A DNA stretch of 64,000 nucleotides from Rhizobium sp. CF080 (lineage in GTDB: Bacteria; Pseudomonadota; Alphaproteobacteria; Rhizobiales; Rhizobiaceae): contig NZ_AKKC02000004.1 of assembly GCF_000282095.2 (NCBI RefSeq), positions 1,426,001 to 1,490,000 of the forward strand, written 5' to 3'. This document shows positions 27,105 to 35,728 of the stretch, piece after piece. Positions within the stretch are counted from its first letter, which is position 1. Each line of letters begins with the position of its first letter. The notes beneath the pieces were generated by a model. It was not told the DNA's origin. It was given only the letters and a program-made list of their open reading frames with translations, and did not search any database. The position numbers and the translations under genes were made by a program.

Positions 27105-28022
27105 TCAGTGACCTCCCGAATTCCTGGCCTTACGCGCTTCGCAATACATCCAGGGTCCGACGATGGCGACGACGCTTACAAGGATGAGCGTGATGGAAGC
27201 GGAGGCGAGGCCGATGTTCTGTCGGGTAAAGAGGCTGTCCATCGCAAACTTCGCCGGAAGCTCCGTTGACATTCCTGGGCCGCCATTGGTCAGCGCCACT
27301 ACGAGGTCGTAAGCCTTGACCACGGAGATGGCGAGCATGATGACGGAGACGGCGACCATTGGTCTGATCATCGGCAGCACGATCCGCAGATAAACCTGCC
27401 AGGTCGGCACGCCATCGACCTTTGTCGCCTTCCATATGTCTGCGTCCACACCGCGCAGGCCGGCCAGCAGGATGACGGAGATCAGGCCGGTCGATTGCCA
27501 CGCTCCAGCAATGATCATGACATAGATCGCAAGGTCCGGTCGGGTCAGCCAGTTCAGCGTGAACGTTTCCCAGCCCCACCCCCTGACGGTCGACTGGATG
27601 CCCAATGCCGGGTTGAACATCCATTGCCAGGCGAGCCCGGTGACCACGAATGACATGGAATGGGGGTAGAGGAATACGGTCCTCAGGAACCCTTCGCCGC
27701 GGATACGGCTATCCATCACCACGGCTAGAAGGAAGCCAAACACCAGACAGCAGATTATGAATCCCGTGCCGAAAACCAAAAGGTTCTCCACGGACACCGA
27801 CCAGCGTGGCGTCGCCATCAACCGGCGATACTGGGAAAGCCCCACAAAGTCGAATTGTGGAAAGCCCCGGGAGTTTGTAAAGGACAGCACCACGGTGAAC
27901 ATCAGGGTGCCGAGATAGGCCATCAACAAGATGGCCCACGCCGGAACAACGGCAATTTGCTCCATACGGATGCGGAACGGAGGACGGCTCGGTGGGCGCC
28001 GCCCGGGTGTGGTGCTCTCCAT
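27105..28022 (-). CDS. Sugar ABC transporter permease (MalF/UgpA-like)
   Basis: 305-residue inner-membrane subunit with about six helices; the EAA loop reads DIWKATKVDGVPTWQVYLRI then VLPMIRPM. A TTG at 28043, 2 bases after the stop of the receptor gene, would add seven residues; the ATG at 28022 is the more conventional start, although neither has a strong Shine-Dalgarno. It pairs with the MalG-like subunit. Confidence 0.92.
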   Translation of the reverse strand: MESTTPGRRPPSRPPFRIRMEQIAVVPAWAILLMAYLGTLMFTVVLSFTNSRGFPQFDFVGLSQYRRLMATPRWSVSVENLLVFGTGFIICCLVFGFLLAVVMDSRIRGEGFLRTVFLYPHSMSFVVTGLAWQWMFNPALGIQSTVRGWGWETFTLNWLTRPDLAIYVMIIAGAWQSTGLISVILLAGLRGVDADIWKATKVDGVPTWQVYLRIVLPMIRPMVAVSVIMLAISVVKAYDLVVALTNGGPGMSTELPAKFAMDSLFTRQNIGLASASITLILVSVVAIVGPWMYCEARKARNSGGH

Positions 28023-28045
28023 CGTGATCTCGCTTTCCGCCAAAT

Positions 28046-29278
28046 TTACCGAGCGAGTTCAATTGCGGAGATTAGCTGCTTCGACAGATCGCCCGCCGTG
28101 GAAGCTGGATTCGACCAGACCTGCACCAGGGTGTCGGTGACTGCACCCCACACATCGGGCGAGACAAGCTGCGCTGGCGCAGGCACCTGATTTTCGGATG
28201 CAAGCACGGCTGGGAACATCTTCCGCGCGCAGGCGTCAAGCTGGCTGACGTCAAAATCCTTGGCAATCGGAAGTCCGCCCTTGGCTTTGGCGAAATCCAG
28301 TTGCACCTTGGGCTCAAGCAATGTCTTGACGAGCAGCGCCTGCCCCTGCTGATGATTGGCGTCCTTTACGAGAGGGAAAACGAACACGTCGCTGCCGATC
28401 TGGTAAATCCGCTGGCCCGGGCCTGAGAAACAACCGACATCGATGCCCGGCTTCATTCCGGCATTGACAATTTCTCCCTTGGCAAAATCGCCGATAATCT
28501 GAAAGCCGGCCTGCCCCTTGATGATCATATTTGTTGCGATATTCCAGGCGCGGTTTTCCGCTCCTTCGTCGGTATAGGCGCGCAACCTCAGATAATACTC
28601 GGCCACCTTGATGAATTCCGGCGAGGACAGCGCTGCCTGATAGTTATCGCCGAGAACGTTCGTATAGAGATCCTTGCCACCCGCCTGCATCAGCACTACG
28701 GAAAAGAGATGCCTCAGAAGCGCGGGATCGGCACCGAACGCCAACGGCACATAGCCAGCGGCCTTGACCTTGTCCAGCGCTGCAAAGAATGACGGCCAGT
28801 CGGTCAGAGTATCGACATTGACACCGGATGCGTTCATCACCGGCAGAGAGTAGAAAAAGACGTTCTGGACCTGCATGGACACCGGCAGCCCGTAATAACG
28901 GCCGTCGCGAAGGACGGCCCGAGCGAGCACCGGCGTCAGAATCTTGTCGTAGCCAAATTCGTTGATCAGTGGCGTCACGTCCCGCAGCAGGCCCTGCTCC
29001 ACCATCGAATTCATTTCATTGCCGGCAGTGAACTGACTGGCTGTCGGCGGATTGCCGCCTATGATCCGGTTGTAAGCGACGGCGCGGGCATTTGCGCCCC
29101 CTGCAACGGCGCTATCGATCCAATTGCCGCCTCGGGCGCGATAGGCTCCGGCCAGCACGCCGACGGCTCGGGACTCGCCGGGAGATGTCCACCAATGGGT
29201 TACCTCTGCGACAGGATCAGCAACGGCTTCCGAGAATGACATCGATGTCATTGCAAGCACTAACAAAATTTTACGCAT
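28046..29278 (-). CDS. Sugar ABC transporter substrate-binding protein (MalE-like, SBP family 1)
   Basis: 410-residue periplasmic receptor. A signal peptide of about 21 residues (MRKILLVLAMTSMSFSEAVA) precedes the receptor opening VAEVTHWWTSPGESRAVGVL. Further family features include GGNPPTASQFTAGNEM and the late WGAVTDTLVQVW. It is similar in pattern to the glucose/mannose-type receptors of rhizobia, though that is not enough to name the sugar. A perfect 18-bp palindrome (29235-29252) lies inside its signal-peptide codons. It is the first gene of a six-gene minus-strand operon divergent from a LacI regulator. Confidence 0.93.
   Translation of the reverse strand: MRKILLVLAMTSMSFSEAVADPVAEVTHWWTSPGESRAVGVLAGAYRARGGNWIDSAVAGGANARAVAYNRIIGGNPPTASQFTAGNEMNSMVEQGLLRDVTPLINEFGYDKILTPVLARAVLRDGRYYGLPVSMQVQNVFFYSLPVMNASGVNVDTLTDWPSFFAALDKVKAAGYVPLAFGADPALLRHLFSVVLMQAGGKDLYTNVLGDNYQAALSSPEFIKVAEYYLRLRAYTDEGAENRAWNIATNMIIKGQAGFQIIGDFAKGEIVNAGMKPGIDVGCFSGPGQRIYQIGSDVFVFPLVKDANHQQGQALLVKTLLEPKVQLDFAKAKGGLPIAKDFDVSQLDACARKMFPAVLASENQVPAPAQLVSPDVWGAVTDTLVQVWSNPASTAGDLSKQLISAIELAR
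29235..29252. promoter_or_regulatory. Palindrome AATGACATCGATGTCATT, candidate LacI-family operator inside the receptor gene
   Basis: Perfect 18-bp palindrome centred on a CG step, as in LacI-family operators, located within codons of the signal peptide of the receptor gene. A near copy lies 101 bp away in the divergent promoter region. The adjacent LacI regulator is the obvious ligand. Confidence 0.7.
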
Positions 29279-29336
29279 GGCAGTTCCCCTGTTTTTCGAA
29301 GTTGCACGATTCATCTCCGCTTTCGCGCGGCTTGTT

Positions 29337-29352
29337 ATGACATCGATTTCAT
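29337..29352. promoter_or_regulatory. ATGACATCGATTTCAT, second candidate LacI operator in the divergent promoter
   Basis: It matches the intragenic palindrome at 15 of 16 positions and has the same central ATCGAT. It lies between the receptor gene start (29278) and the LacI gene start (29473), where it can cover promoters on both sides. Centre-to-centre distance to the first copy is 101 bp. Confidence 0.7.
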
Positions 29353-29472
29353 GCTTGAATTTACACCGTTTGGAACTTATTTCAAGGTTAAAGTTTATCT
29401 GAGGCACGGTCATCCAAGGCAGTCCTTGCGTGGAATGCCGATATAACGAGTTGCAATGCATAAGGTCCCTGC

Positions 29473-30522
29473 ATGAGCCGTTTACCCCGAATTGTCGATG
29501 TGGCCAGGCGCGCGGGCGTTTCGCCTTCCACAGTGAGCCGGGCACTTTCCAATCCGGAAAAAGTGGCGCCTGAAACGCTGGAGATCGTGGCACATGCGGT
29601 TGAGGCGGTCGGGTACACGATTAATGTCGCGGCAAGAAATCTTCGCCAGCAGCGCACCCAGGCGGTTTTCGTTCTAGTGCCGGATCTTTCGAGCCCGCTC
29701 TTTTCAGAAATCCTGGCCGGGATCGCCTCGGTCCTGACGGCAGCCGGCTACAGCATGTTTGTGGGGGACCAATCCGCCCACGATAGCCCAGGCGGCAAGA
29801 TAGGCCTGCTTAGCTATATGAACCGTAGTCGGTGCGACGGTGTCATCGTGCTCGGAGGCGACAATATAGCAGGGCGGTTGCTTGATCGTGCCGATGAGGT
29901 GAACGTACCGCTGGTATGCGCCTTCGATTGGCCGCGATCGCTACCATTTCCGCACATCAGTACAGACAACACTCAGGGTGGGCGCCTTGCCGTCGATCAT
30001 CTCCATGACCTTGGTCACCGGAAGATCGGGCATGTTCGAGGCAATGCGGCGAACTTCGCCGCGCGGCGGCGGGAGGAGGCCATGCGCCAGCGCATGCGCG
30101 AGCTTGAACTACCCATACGGGAAGAGTGGTTCATCGACGGAGACTTTCGCCTCGAAGCTGGCGTGGACGCTGCGGCCGTTTGGCTGGAGATGCCGTCCGG
30201 CGATCGGCCGACGGCGGTATTTTGCTGCTCCGATGAGATCGCAATAGGATTTATCGGCAGCCTGCAACGGGCAAAAATCGAGGTCCCCAAGGATATTTCC
30301 ATCATCGGATTTGATGGCATCAAGTTTGGAGCCCACCTGTCTGTTCCTCTGACGACCATTGCGATTCCGCTGCTTGGTGTGGGCGTCTCCTCCGCAGAGA
30401 CGCTTGTCAAAGCGATCGTGACAAGGTCCGCTCATCAACCCGAGGCAGAACAACCCTCCCGGCTTATTCTGCCGGTCCAGTTGGTAGAGAGAGACAGCGT
30501 TCGCCTGGTACCCGTCGCCTAG
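29473..30522 (+). CDS. LacI family transcriptional regulator
   Basis: 349 residues. The N-terminal helix-turn-helix is canonical (VDVARRAGVSPSTVSRALSN, residues 6-25), with the hinge helix at about residues 55-62 (NVAARNLR) and a periplasmic-binding-protein-like effector domain (AVFVLVPDLSSPLFSEILAG onward). It is divergent from the sugar importer operon; two LacI-like palindromes near its promoter suggest repression of both units with a sugar as inducer. Confidence 0.94.
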   Translation: MSRLPRIVDVARRAGVSPSTVSRALSNPEKVAPETLEIVAHAVEAVGYTINVAARNLRQQRTQAVFVLVPDLSSPLFSEILAGIASVLTAAGYSMFVGDQSAHDSPGGKIGLLSYMNRSRCDGVIVLGGDNIAGRLLDRADEVNVPLVCAFDWPRSLPFPHISTDNTQGGRLAVDHLHDLGHRKIGHVRGNAANFAARRREEAMRQRMRELELPIREEWFIDGDFRLEAGVDAAAVWLEMPSGDRPTAVFCCSDEIAIGFIGSLQRAKIEVPKDISIIGFDGIKFGAHLSVPLTTIAIPLLGVGVSSAETLVKAIVTRSAHQPEAEQPSRLILPVQLVERDSVRLVPVA

Positions 30523-30779
30523 CATTGCGGTCGCGATTTTGATTTAAGGTTTGGTTGCCTGCCGTCGCCCATGTGCTCTTAAGGATTTTCGTTGTCTGGT
30601 TCCATACTGGGCGCACCATGACTCCACAAAGGAAGCCTCTTGCCAACGTCGGAACACTTCGGGCGTCCGCCATCGCGATCGGTAGTCAATCGATAGAGAA
30701 TGGTTCTGCAAAATTCGGGTTGACCGCTTTCAATGGCGAGGCGACAGTTGCAAGCTGCAGCAAGGCAGGAGGAAAAACG

Positions 30780-31085
30780 ATGGACGAGCCAGACCGCTGG
30801 CGCCATATGGCAAGCGCACCGAAAGACGGGAGCCGGATCCTCGTCACGATCCGCCCGTCCGAACAAGGGCCGGCAGAAGTTGACCTCGCGTATTGGTCGA
30901 ATGGCGATCAATTCGGCGGAGAAGGCTGGCGCGCCTCTGATTCATCGCCCGGGCACATCATCGAATATGCTGAGCCGGAATTGAAGTGTTGGATGCCGAT
31001 GCCCTCTGCCAACCTCAATCGCCTCTCGCTGCCCTCACCTTGGGAAGGCAGCGACACCCAGCAGTTCGACGGGTCAGGGATTTAA
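30780..31085 (+). CDS. Small hypothetical protein (101 aa)
   Basis: A soluble 101-residue product beginning MDEPDRWRHMASAPKDGSRI. Similar small proteins with a W-x-x-M-x-S-A-P-x-D-G-x-R-I/V opening are frequent in rhizobia, in phage-related and plasmid regions; their function is unknown. AGGAGG lies 7 bases before ATG 30780, so the longer open frame from 30555 is not needed. It stands alone between the LacI regulator and a decayed region. Confidence 0.65.
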   Translation: MDEPDRWRHMASAPKDGSRILVTIRPSEQGPAEVDLAYWSNGDQFGGEGWRASDSSPGHIIEYAEPELKCWMPMPSANLNRLSLPSPWEGSDTQQFDGSGI

Positions 31086-31280
31086 GACATCACGCCGAAC
31101 AACAAGGGTTCTTGCCTTCGCGAAGAGGTCCAGATTGTCGGCCGCTACGACACGGACGCCACTGTTGCTGGCCCTGATCCGGCTTCCTAAGCCACGGCGG
31201 CAAACTTGCGCTATCTGGCTCCCCGATCGGAAAAGCGGCGGCCCTGCTCCGTTTAGAACCTCAAGAAAATTTATAAAACG

Positions 31281-31460
31281 ATGTCGGTTGCTGCAGCCGG
31301 CCAGAATAGCGCACAGGCCAAACGGGTCATTCTCGACGGACCGGACCGAACGGTCACAGATGGGCCGTTCTACGAGGCAGCGGACCTGGCCGAATTTCTG
31401 ACACCCGAAGAACTCTCCACACCTCGTAAAGGGGAGCGCGGGAAACTCGGCGTCGCATGA
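31281..31460 (+). pseudogene. Relic of a DGPF/YCII-type small protein (59 aa frame)
   Basis: A 59-residue frame containing AKRVILDGPDRTVTDGPFYE. The TVTDGPF element is the hallmark of the DGPF/YCII-related family, normally about 110-140 residues; the N-terminal half and the C-terminal helix are absent. No Shine-Dalgarno was seen. I call it a truncated remnant; a real small protein is possible but less likely. Confidence 0.4.
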
Positions 31461-31580
31461 TCCCGCCGGATAGGCCGGTTTGTCTCCTCTGGGGTCTGGC
31501 TGGCAAGGCGTTTTGGCTGCAGGAAAACTCAACGGGTGGTCGAAGTGCCAATACCGTAACTCGCGAAGGGAGCGCAACAA

Positions 31581-32177
31581 ATGGAGAATTCTGTATTGCG
31601 TCCGGAGAACCGCTACGAATTCGCGATCAAGGGTAACGGGCCATTCTTCCTTCTGACAGACGCCGAATTGATCCTCTCCGATGAAGGCGTAAGTTATGCG
31701 CTCAAGGGCCGCTCGGGCCTTCGCCCCTTTTCCGGCCTCCGGGGTATCCGGCTGCAATTATTGTCGCCGCGACCATCATGGGTAGCTGTTATAGAGTTGC
31801 AGTTCATGCGGGGGGAACCGCTATTCGTCTATTCAAAGCTTCAGACAGGCCCGGTGCGAGAAAGGTCCCAGGCCTTTGCTGCCTTTGTCAGAGACCTGCA
31901 CCGGCGGCTTTCCGCGGACGACAAAAAACGCATTGTCTTTCGCCGTGGGATCTCCCCCGCCAGGCATCGGTTCGTCATCGGCTGCACGGTCATATTTGCA
32001 GCACCGCTCCTTTTCCTCATCGGGGCAGTGCTTGTCGGCAAGGTGTCCTTGACCGAGGTTCTGTTTCCTATGATCGGTTGCGGAGTCTTCGTCGCAGGTT
32101 TCTGCAACCTGATCATGATGACACGCCCCGGCACCTATGAGCCCGACGACCTTCCGAATGACCTGCTAAACTCCTAA
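31581..32177 (+). CDS. Hypothetical membrane protein with two C-terminal helices
   Basis: 198 residues. The N-terminal 130 residues are soluble and resemble a PH-like beta domain in pattern (RYEFAIKGNGPFFLLTDAEL, then LRPFSGLRGIRLQLL), followed by two transmembrane helices (about 136-156 FVIGCTVIFAAPLLFLIGAV and 162-180). The family is not recognised. Codon use and a consistent reading frame support a real gene. It is alone on its strand between a relic region and a minus-strand YkgJ-like gene. Confidence 0.7.
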   Translation: MENSVLRPENRYEFAIKGNGPFFLLTDAELILSDEGVSYALKGRSGLRPFSGLRGIRLQLLSPRPSWVAVIELQFMRGEPLFVYSKLQTGPVRERSQAFAAFVRDLHRRLSADDKKRIVFRRGISPARHRFVIGCTVIFAAPLLFLIGAVLVGKVSLTEVLFPMIGCGVFVAGFCNLIMMTRPGTYEPDDLPNDLLNS

Positions 32178-32245
32178 GCGCTTGAAAGGGGCCGACCATA
32201 AGCAACGCCGAGGTCTGGATTCGGTTTCTGGCGGAAGCCCTCCAC

Positions 32246-32560
32246 TCAGGCGTTCTCATGCGGTCGCGTCAATCCGAACGCGTCACGCGCAATCAGGCAG
32301 GCAGCATCTCCCGGAACGCATTCGCGACAAACCTCAGGTCTAATATCGTAGACGAGGCAAGATGTCTCCAAGCCGACTCGGCCCGATAACGCAGAGCAAC
32401 GCGCTCCATCGCAGCGCATTCCGCTTTCATCTTCAGCGACGAAGCGGGACGGCAGCAAATCGAGAGCAGTTTCACTTTCCGTAGAAAATCTTGGCCAATG
32501 GGATGAAAAGGAGCAACATGCGCCGCAGGCTTGGCAATCTAGGTCGGTTAGTAGGTTCAT
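32246..32560 (-). CDS. YkgJ-type cysteine-cluster protein
   Basis: 104-residue soluble protein with the CxxCGxCC cluster near its N-terminus (CQACGACC, residues 9-16) and further cysteines in CDGARC, CLVYDIRPEVCREC and a late AACLIA. This is the pattern of the YkgJ/UPF0153 family, which is thought to bind a metal or Fe-S cluster through its cysteines. AGGAG lies 5 bases before ATG 32560, which decides between several in-frame starts. Function unknown. Confidence 0.8.
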   Translation of the reverse strand: MNLLTDLDCQACGACCSFSSHWPRFSTESETALDLLPSRFVAEDESGMRCDGARCSALSGRVGLETSCLVYDIRPEVCRECVPGDAACLIARDAFGLTRPHENA

Positions 32561-32783
32561 ACCAACTCCTACCATGACGCCCACCGACAACGCAAAGCTT
32601 ATAGCAGTGGCATGAGGGCGCGTGGCCTGCTCCACGGGCGGTCAAAATCATGCACGCCAAACAAGCTCGTCTCGAATGAAAGCCGCCGCGCCTTGAACTT
32701 TATCGGAATTTTATCGGCGCCCGATCGGGATTTCCGAGGCGGCTCTCGGCAAAAGCATCTCCGTCAACAGAAGGAGATACGCC

Positions 32784-33294
32784 GTGCAGACCATAGAACA
32801 TCCTACCGACAATACCTTCCTCACAATTGCGCCCTCGCGCGCGAAGACGTCCGGCTTCGAGAGCTTCCGGAGCCGGAGGACTGCCTTGTCCTTGGTGCTC
32901 GTCGCAACGCTTGCGGCCGTTGCGCTTTGCGGAACTAGCGAGGTATCCGCCGCCACGAACGGGAAAACCACCGCGAATGTCAATTTGCGGGCAGGCCCGG
33001 GCGCCCAGTATCCGGTCGTCGTCGCCCTGCCCCAGAATGCCCCCATTGCGGTCCACGGATGCCTTGCGGACCGTTCCTGGTGCGATATCGGCTGGGGCGG
33101 AAACCGTGGCTGGGTTGCGGCGAGCTACATCCAGGGGTCCTACGACGGCCAGCAGACCGTGCTGACTCCCGCCATCGCTCCCCGTTGTCGGTGTCGGGAC
33201 GGTGGCGTTCGGGGCGGCCTATTGGGATGCCTACTATCGCGCGCGGCCCTGGTACGGCTATCTCGAACCTTGGACCCAGGACTCGGAGAACTAA
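32784..33294 (+). pseudogene. Secreted bacterial SH3-domain protein, frameshifted near its C-terminus
   Basis: GTG at 32784 follows AAGGAG. The product has a hydrophobic segment (RTALSLVLVATLAAVALCGT) ending near VSAAT, then a bacterial SH3 domain (TTANVNLRAGPGAQYPVVVA onward, with WCDIGW and GWVAASYIQG). After residue ~132 the frame turns Arg/Cys-rich. In the +1 frame the sequence resumes as VVGVGTVAFGAAYWDAYYRA and ends at TAA 33292-33294, a Trp/Tyr-rich tail typical of these proteins. Removing one C from the CCCC run near 33180 restores one frame. It could be a genuine mutation or a sequencing error; the protein is periplasmic or surface-associated. Confidence 0.75.
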
Positions 33295-33295
33295 G

Positions 33296-33469
33296 ATGGA
33301 AAGCTTCAACCTATCAGACTGGGCTCTGCGTCACAGAAGCCTCGTCATCTGCCTGATGATCGCCGCTGCCCTTGCCGGCCCTTTTTCCTACAGCCGTCTC
33401 GGTCGCGAGGAGGACCCGGCATTCACCACTGGCAAGAGACCAGATATCTCAGATGGCTTCCTGAGCTGA
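33296..33469 (+). pseudogene. N-terminal fragment of an RND efflux pump (AcrB/MexB-like)
   Basis: 57 residues starting MESFNLSDWALRHRSLVICL and continuing to YSRLGREEDPAF, which matches the cytoplasmic start and first transmembrane helix of RND transporters (normally about 1020-1050 residues). After GREEDPAFT the match stops and a stop codon follows 14 residues later. More than 95% of the gene is missing. A good Shine-Dalgarno (GGAG) in the end of the SH3 gene suggests that both once formed an operon. Confidence 0.75.
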
Positions 33470-33660
33470 AAGCGGCAAGCTCCAAGCCAAGCACTCTCGA
33501 CAGCATGGGAACGTCGCGACCAAATTGAAACGGACCGAAATCGAGCGAAGTGGCGCCATCTCAATACTGAAAAAATCAGCGGATACGCTCAATATATCAT
33601 CCATTTGATCCCGAGAGAAGCTTGCGTCATAACGGGCGCAGGAAACATGGGACGTTAACA

Positions 33661-34248
33661 ATGGATGAGAAGTTCGATATCGGCGCACGCCTCAATGCCA
33701 TGCGCGTGGCGGCCGGCCTCTCTCAGCGCCAGCTCGCCGAGCGGGCGGGCGTTCCGCATGCGCAGATATCCAATGTCGAGACCAACAAAGTCAGCCCCTC
33801 CGTTTCGACGCTTCGCAAGATCCTGAGCGGTCTCGGCGTCGGCATGGGCGACTTCTTCGAACCAGAACGCAGCCCGCCGAAAGGACCGTTCTTTTCCCCC
33901 CATGAACTCCTTGATCTAACGTCCAAAATCGCCGCATCGCCGATAACGGGCGGAAACGACGGCACTCTCGTTTTCCGGCAGATCGGCGATGCGCGAGCGC
34001 ATAACCTGCAAATCTTGCATGAAATCTACGAGCCCAGCGCCGACACCGGCGACATGCTTTTGCAACATGCTTCTTCCGAGGGCGGCTATGTCGTCGAAGG
34101 CGAGTTGGAAGTGACGGTCGGGGACGACGTGCGCATACTGAAAGCCGGCGAGGCCTATCTCTTCGACAGCCGCGTGCCTCACCGCTTCCGCAACCCCTCC
34201 GACCGCCGGACAATCGTCATTTCCGCCTGCTCACCCCCCTATCTCTGA
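33661..34248 (+). CDS. XRE-cupin transcriptional regulator (PuuR-like), paralogue of the protein at 16119
   Basis: 195 residues: helix-turn-helix (GLSQRQLAERAGVPHAQISN, residues 20-39), then a cupin barrel (GGYVVEGELEVTVGDDVRIL and GEAYLFDSRVPHRF). It is close in pattern to the regulator at 16119, and as there the neighbour is a class III aminotransferase. It lies 74 bases upstream of gabT on the same strand, and a perfect inverted repeat in that gap (34264-34287) is a candidate operator. PuuR-type repressors respond to putrescine or GABA metabolites. Confidence 0.92.
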   Translation: MDEKFDIGARLNAMRVAAGLSQRQLAERAGVPHAQISNVETNKVSPSVSTLRKILSGLGVGMGDFFEPERSPPKGPFFSPHELLDLTSKIAASPITGGNDGTLVFRQIGDARAHNLQILHEIYEPSADTGDMLLQHASSEGGYVVEGELEVTVGDDVRILKAGEAYLFDSRVPHRFRNPSDRRTIVISACSPPYL

Positions 34249-34263
34249 TTTTTCAGAAGAGCC

Positions 34264-34287
34264 TATTGCTCAAAATAATGAGCAATA
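34264..34287. promoter_or_regulatory. Inverted repeat TATTGCTCA-N6-TGAGCAATA upstream of gabT
   Basis: Perfect 9-bp arms separated by AAATAA, between the regulator stop (34248) and the gabT start (34323). Its symmetry and position suit a dimeric XRE-type repressor, most likely the protein encoded just upstream. Confidence 0.7.
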
Positions 34288-34322
34288 CTATAGCTGGGTC
34301 ATCGACTTTAGGGGATATCGTC

Positions 34323-35630
34323 ATGACCGTTTCAGCAGATCTGCAGTCGCGCCAGAAAGCCGCCGTCGCGGGTGGCGTGGGCACCCGGGGCATCTTTGCC
34401 CGGAAGGCCTTGAATTCCGAGCTCTGGGACGTCGATGGCAAACGTTATGTCGACTTCGCCGCCGGCATCGCGGTCAACAATACCGGCCACCGCCACCCGG
34501 CCGTCATGCGCGCCGTCGCCGAACAGGCCGAGCACTTCACCCATACCTGCTTCCATGTCGCGCCCTACGAAGGTTATTTGAAGCTCGCCGAGCGGCTGAA
34601 CGCGATGGCGCCAACCGGAGCCGAAAACCGCACCATGCTGGTGACGACCGGCGCCGAGGCGGTCGAGAACGCAGTGAAGATCGCCCGCGCCCATACCGGC
34701 CGTGCCGGCGTTATCGCCTTTTCCGGCGCCTTTCACGGCCGCACCATGCTCGGCATGGCGCTGACCGGCAAGGTCATGCCGTACAAGAAGAATTTCGGTC
34801 CATTCCCGGCCGATATCTACCACGCCCCCTTCCCGACCCCCTATCTCGGCTTCTCGACCGAGGAAGCGATTGCCGGCCTCGATCGGCTCTTTGCCGCCGA
34901 TGTCGACCCGGAACGGATTGCGGCCTTCATCGTCGAACCGGTGCAGGGCGAAGGTGGCTTCAACGTCGCCCCGGAGGAATTTCTCGCCCACCTTCGCCAG
35001 GTCGCGGATAAATACGGCATCGTGCTGATCGCCGACGAGATCCAGGCCGGCATGGCGCGCACCGGCAAGATGTTCGGATTCGAACATGCCATGGTTAAGC
35101 CGGACATCATCACCATGGCCAAGGGCCTGGCCGGCGGTTTCCCGCTTTCGGCCGTCACCGGTAAGGCCGAGATCATGAACGCAGCCCATCCGGGTGGGTT
35201 GGGCGGCACCTATGCCGGCAATCCGCTGAGCGTCGCTGCGGCCAATGCCGTGCTTGACGTCATCGAAGATGAGAAGCTCTGCGAACGCGCCGTCGAGGTG
35301 GGCCGGCGGATCACCGAACGACTGGCGGCGGTCGCCTCCCGCCAGGGCATGGAACATGTCGGCGAGGTGCGCGGCCTCGGCGCGATGGTTGCATTCGAAC
35401 TGGTCGAGGACCGCCAGTCGAAGGCAGCATCTCCTGCCCTCACCAACCGCATCGTCGCAGAAGCGGAAGCCCGCGGCCTCATCCTCCTGTCTTGCGGAAC
35501 GCGCCTCAATGTGATCCGTTTGCTGCCGCCGCTGACCATCGAGTGGGAGGTTCTGGAGGAAGGGCTCGCCATTCTCGAAGCTTCGATCGAAGCGGCGTTC
35601 TCCGATGCCACGGCTTCTGCAGCTGCCTGA
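34323..35630 (+). CDS. gabT: 4-aminobutyrate aminotransferase
   Basis: Cytoplasmic PLP enzyme, 435 residues, converting GABA plus 2-oxoglutarate to succinate semialdehyde and glutamate. The gabT pattern is strong: ELWDVDGKRYVDFAAGIAVN, TTGAEAVENAVKIARAHTGR, AFSGAFHGRTMLGMALTGKV, EPVQGEGGFNVAPEEFL and the cofactor lysine in MAKGLAGGFPLSA (residue 267). No gabD-like dehydrogenase is adjacent. The start at ATG 34323 leaves a 74-base leader with the inverted repeat; in-frame codons further upstream lie inside that repeat. Confidence 0.92.
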   Translation: MTVSADLQSRQKAAVAGGVGTRGIFARKALNSELWDVDGKRYVDFAAGIAVNNTGHRHPAVMRAVAEQAEHFTHTCFHVAPYEGYLKLAERLNAMAPTGAENRTMLVTTGAEAVENAVKIARAHTGRAGVIAFSGAFHGRTMLGMALTGKVMPYKKNFGPFPADIYHAPFPTPYLGFSTEEAIAGLDRLFAADVDPERIAAFIVEPVQGEGGFNVAPEEFLAHLRQVADKYGIVLIADEIQAGMARTGKMFGFEHAMVKPDIITMAKGLAGGFPLSAVTGKAEIMNAAHPGGLGGTYAGNPLSVAAANAVLDVIEDEKLCERAVEVGRRITERLAAVASRQGMEHVGEVRGLGAMVAFELVEDRQSKAASPALTNRIVAEAEARGLILLSCGTRLNVIRLLPPLTIEWEVLEEGLAILEASIEAAFSDATASAAA

Positions 35631-35728
35631 GCAAACCACGTCGCACCGATCGCAGGAGCCGCTTCGGCTCTGCGGTAATTTTGGGTCGCGGTCGCCTGCG
35701 GGCAGGCTGCAAGAATGAGGAAAAGCGT

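Noticed and set aside
31074..31757. 227-residue minus-strand frame across the DGPF relic
   Set aside because: Low-complexity, Cys/Arg-rich product opposing a better-supported gene; no recognised domain.
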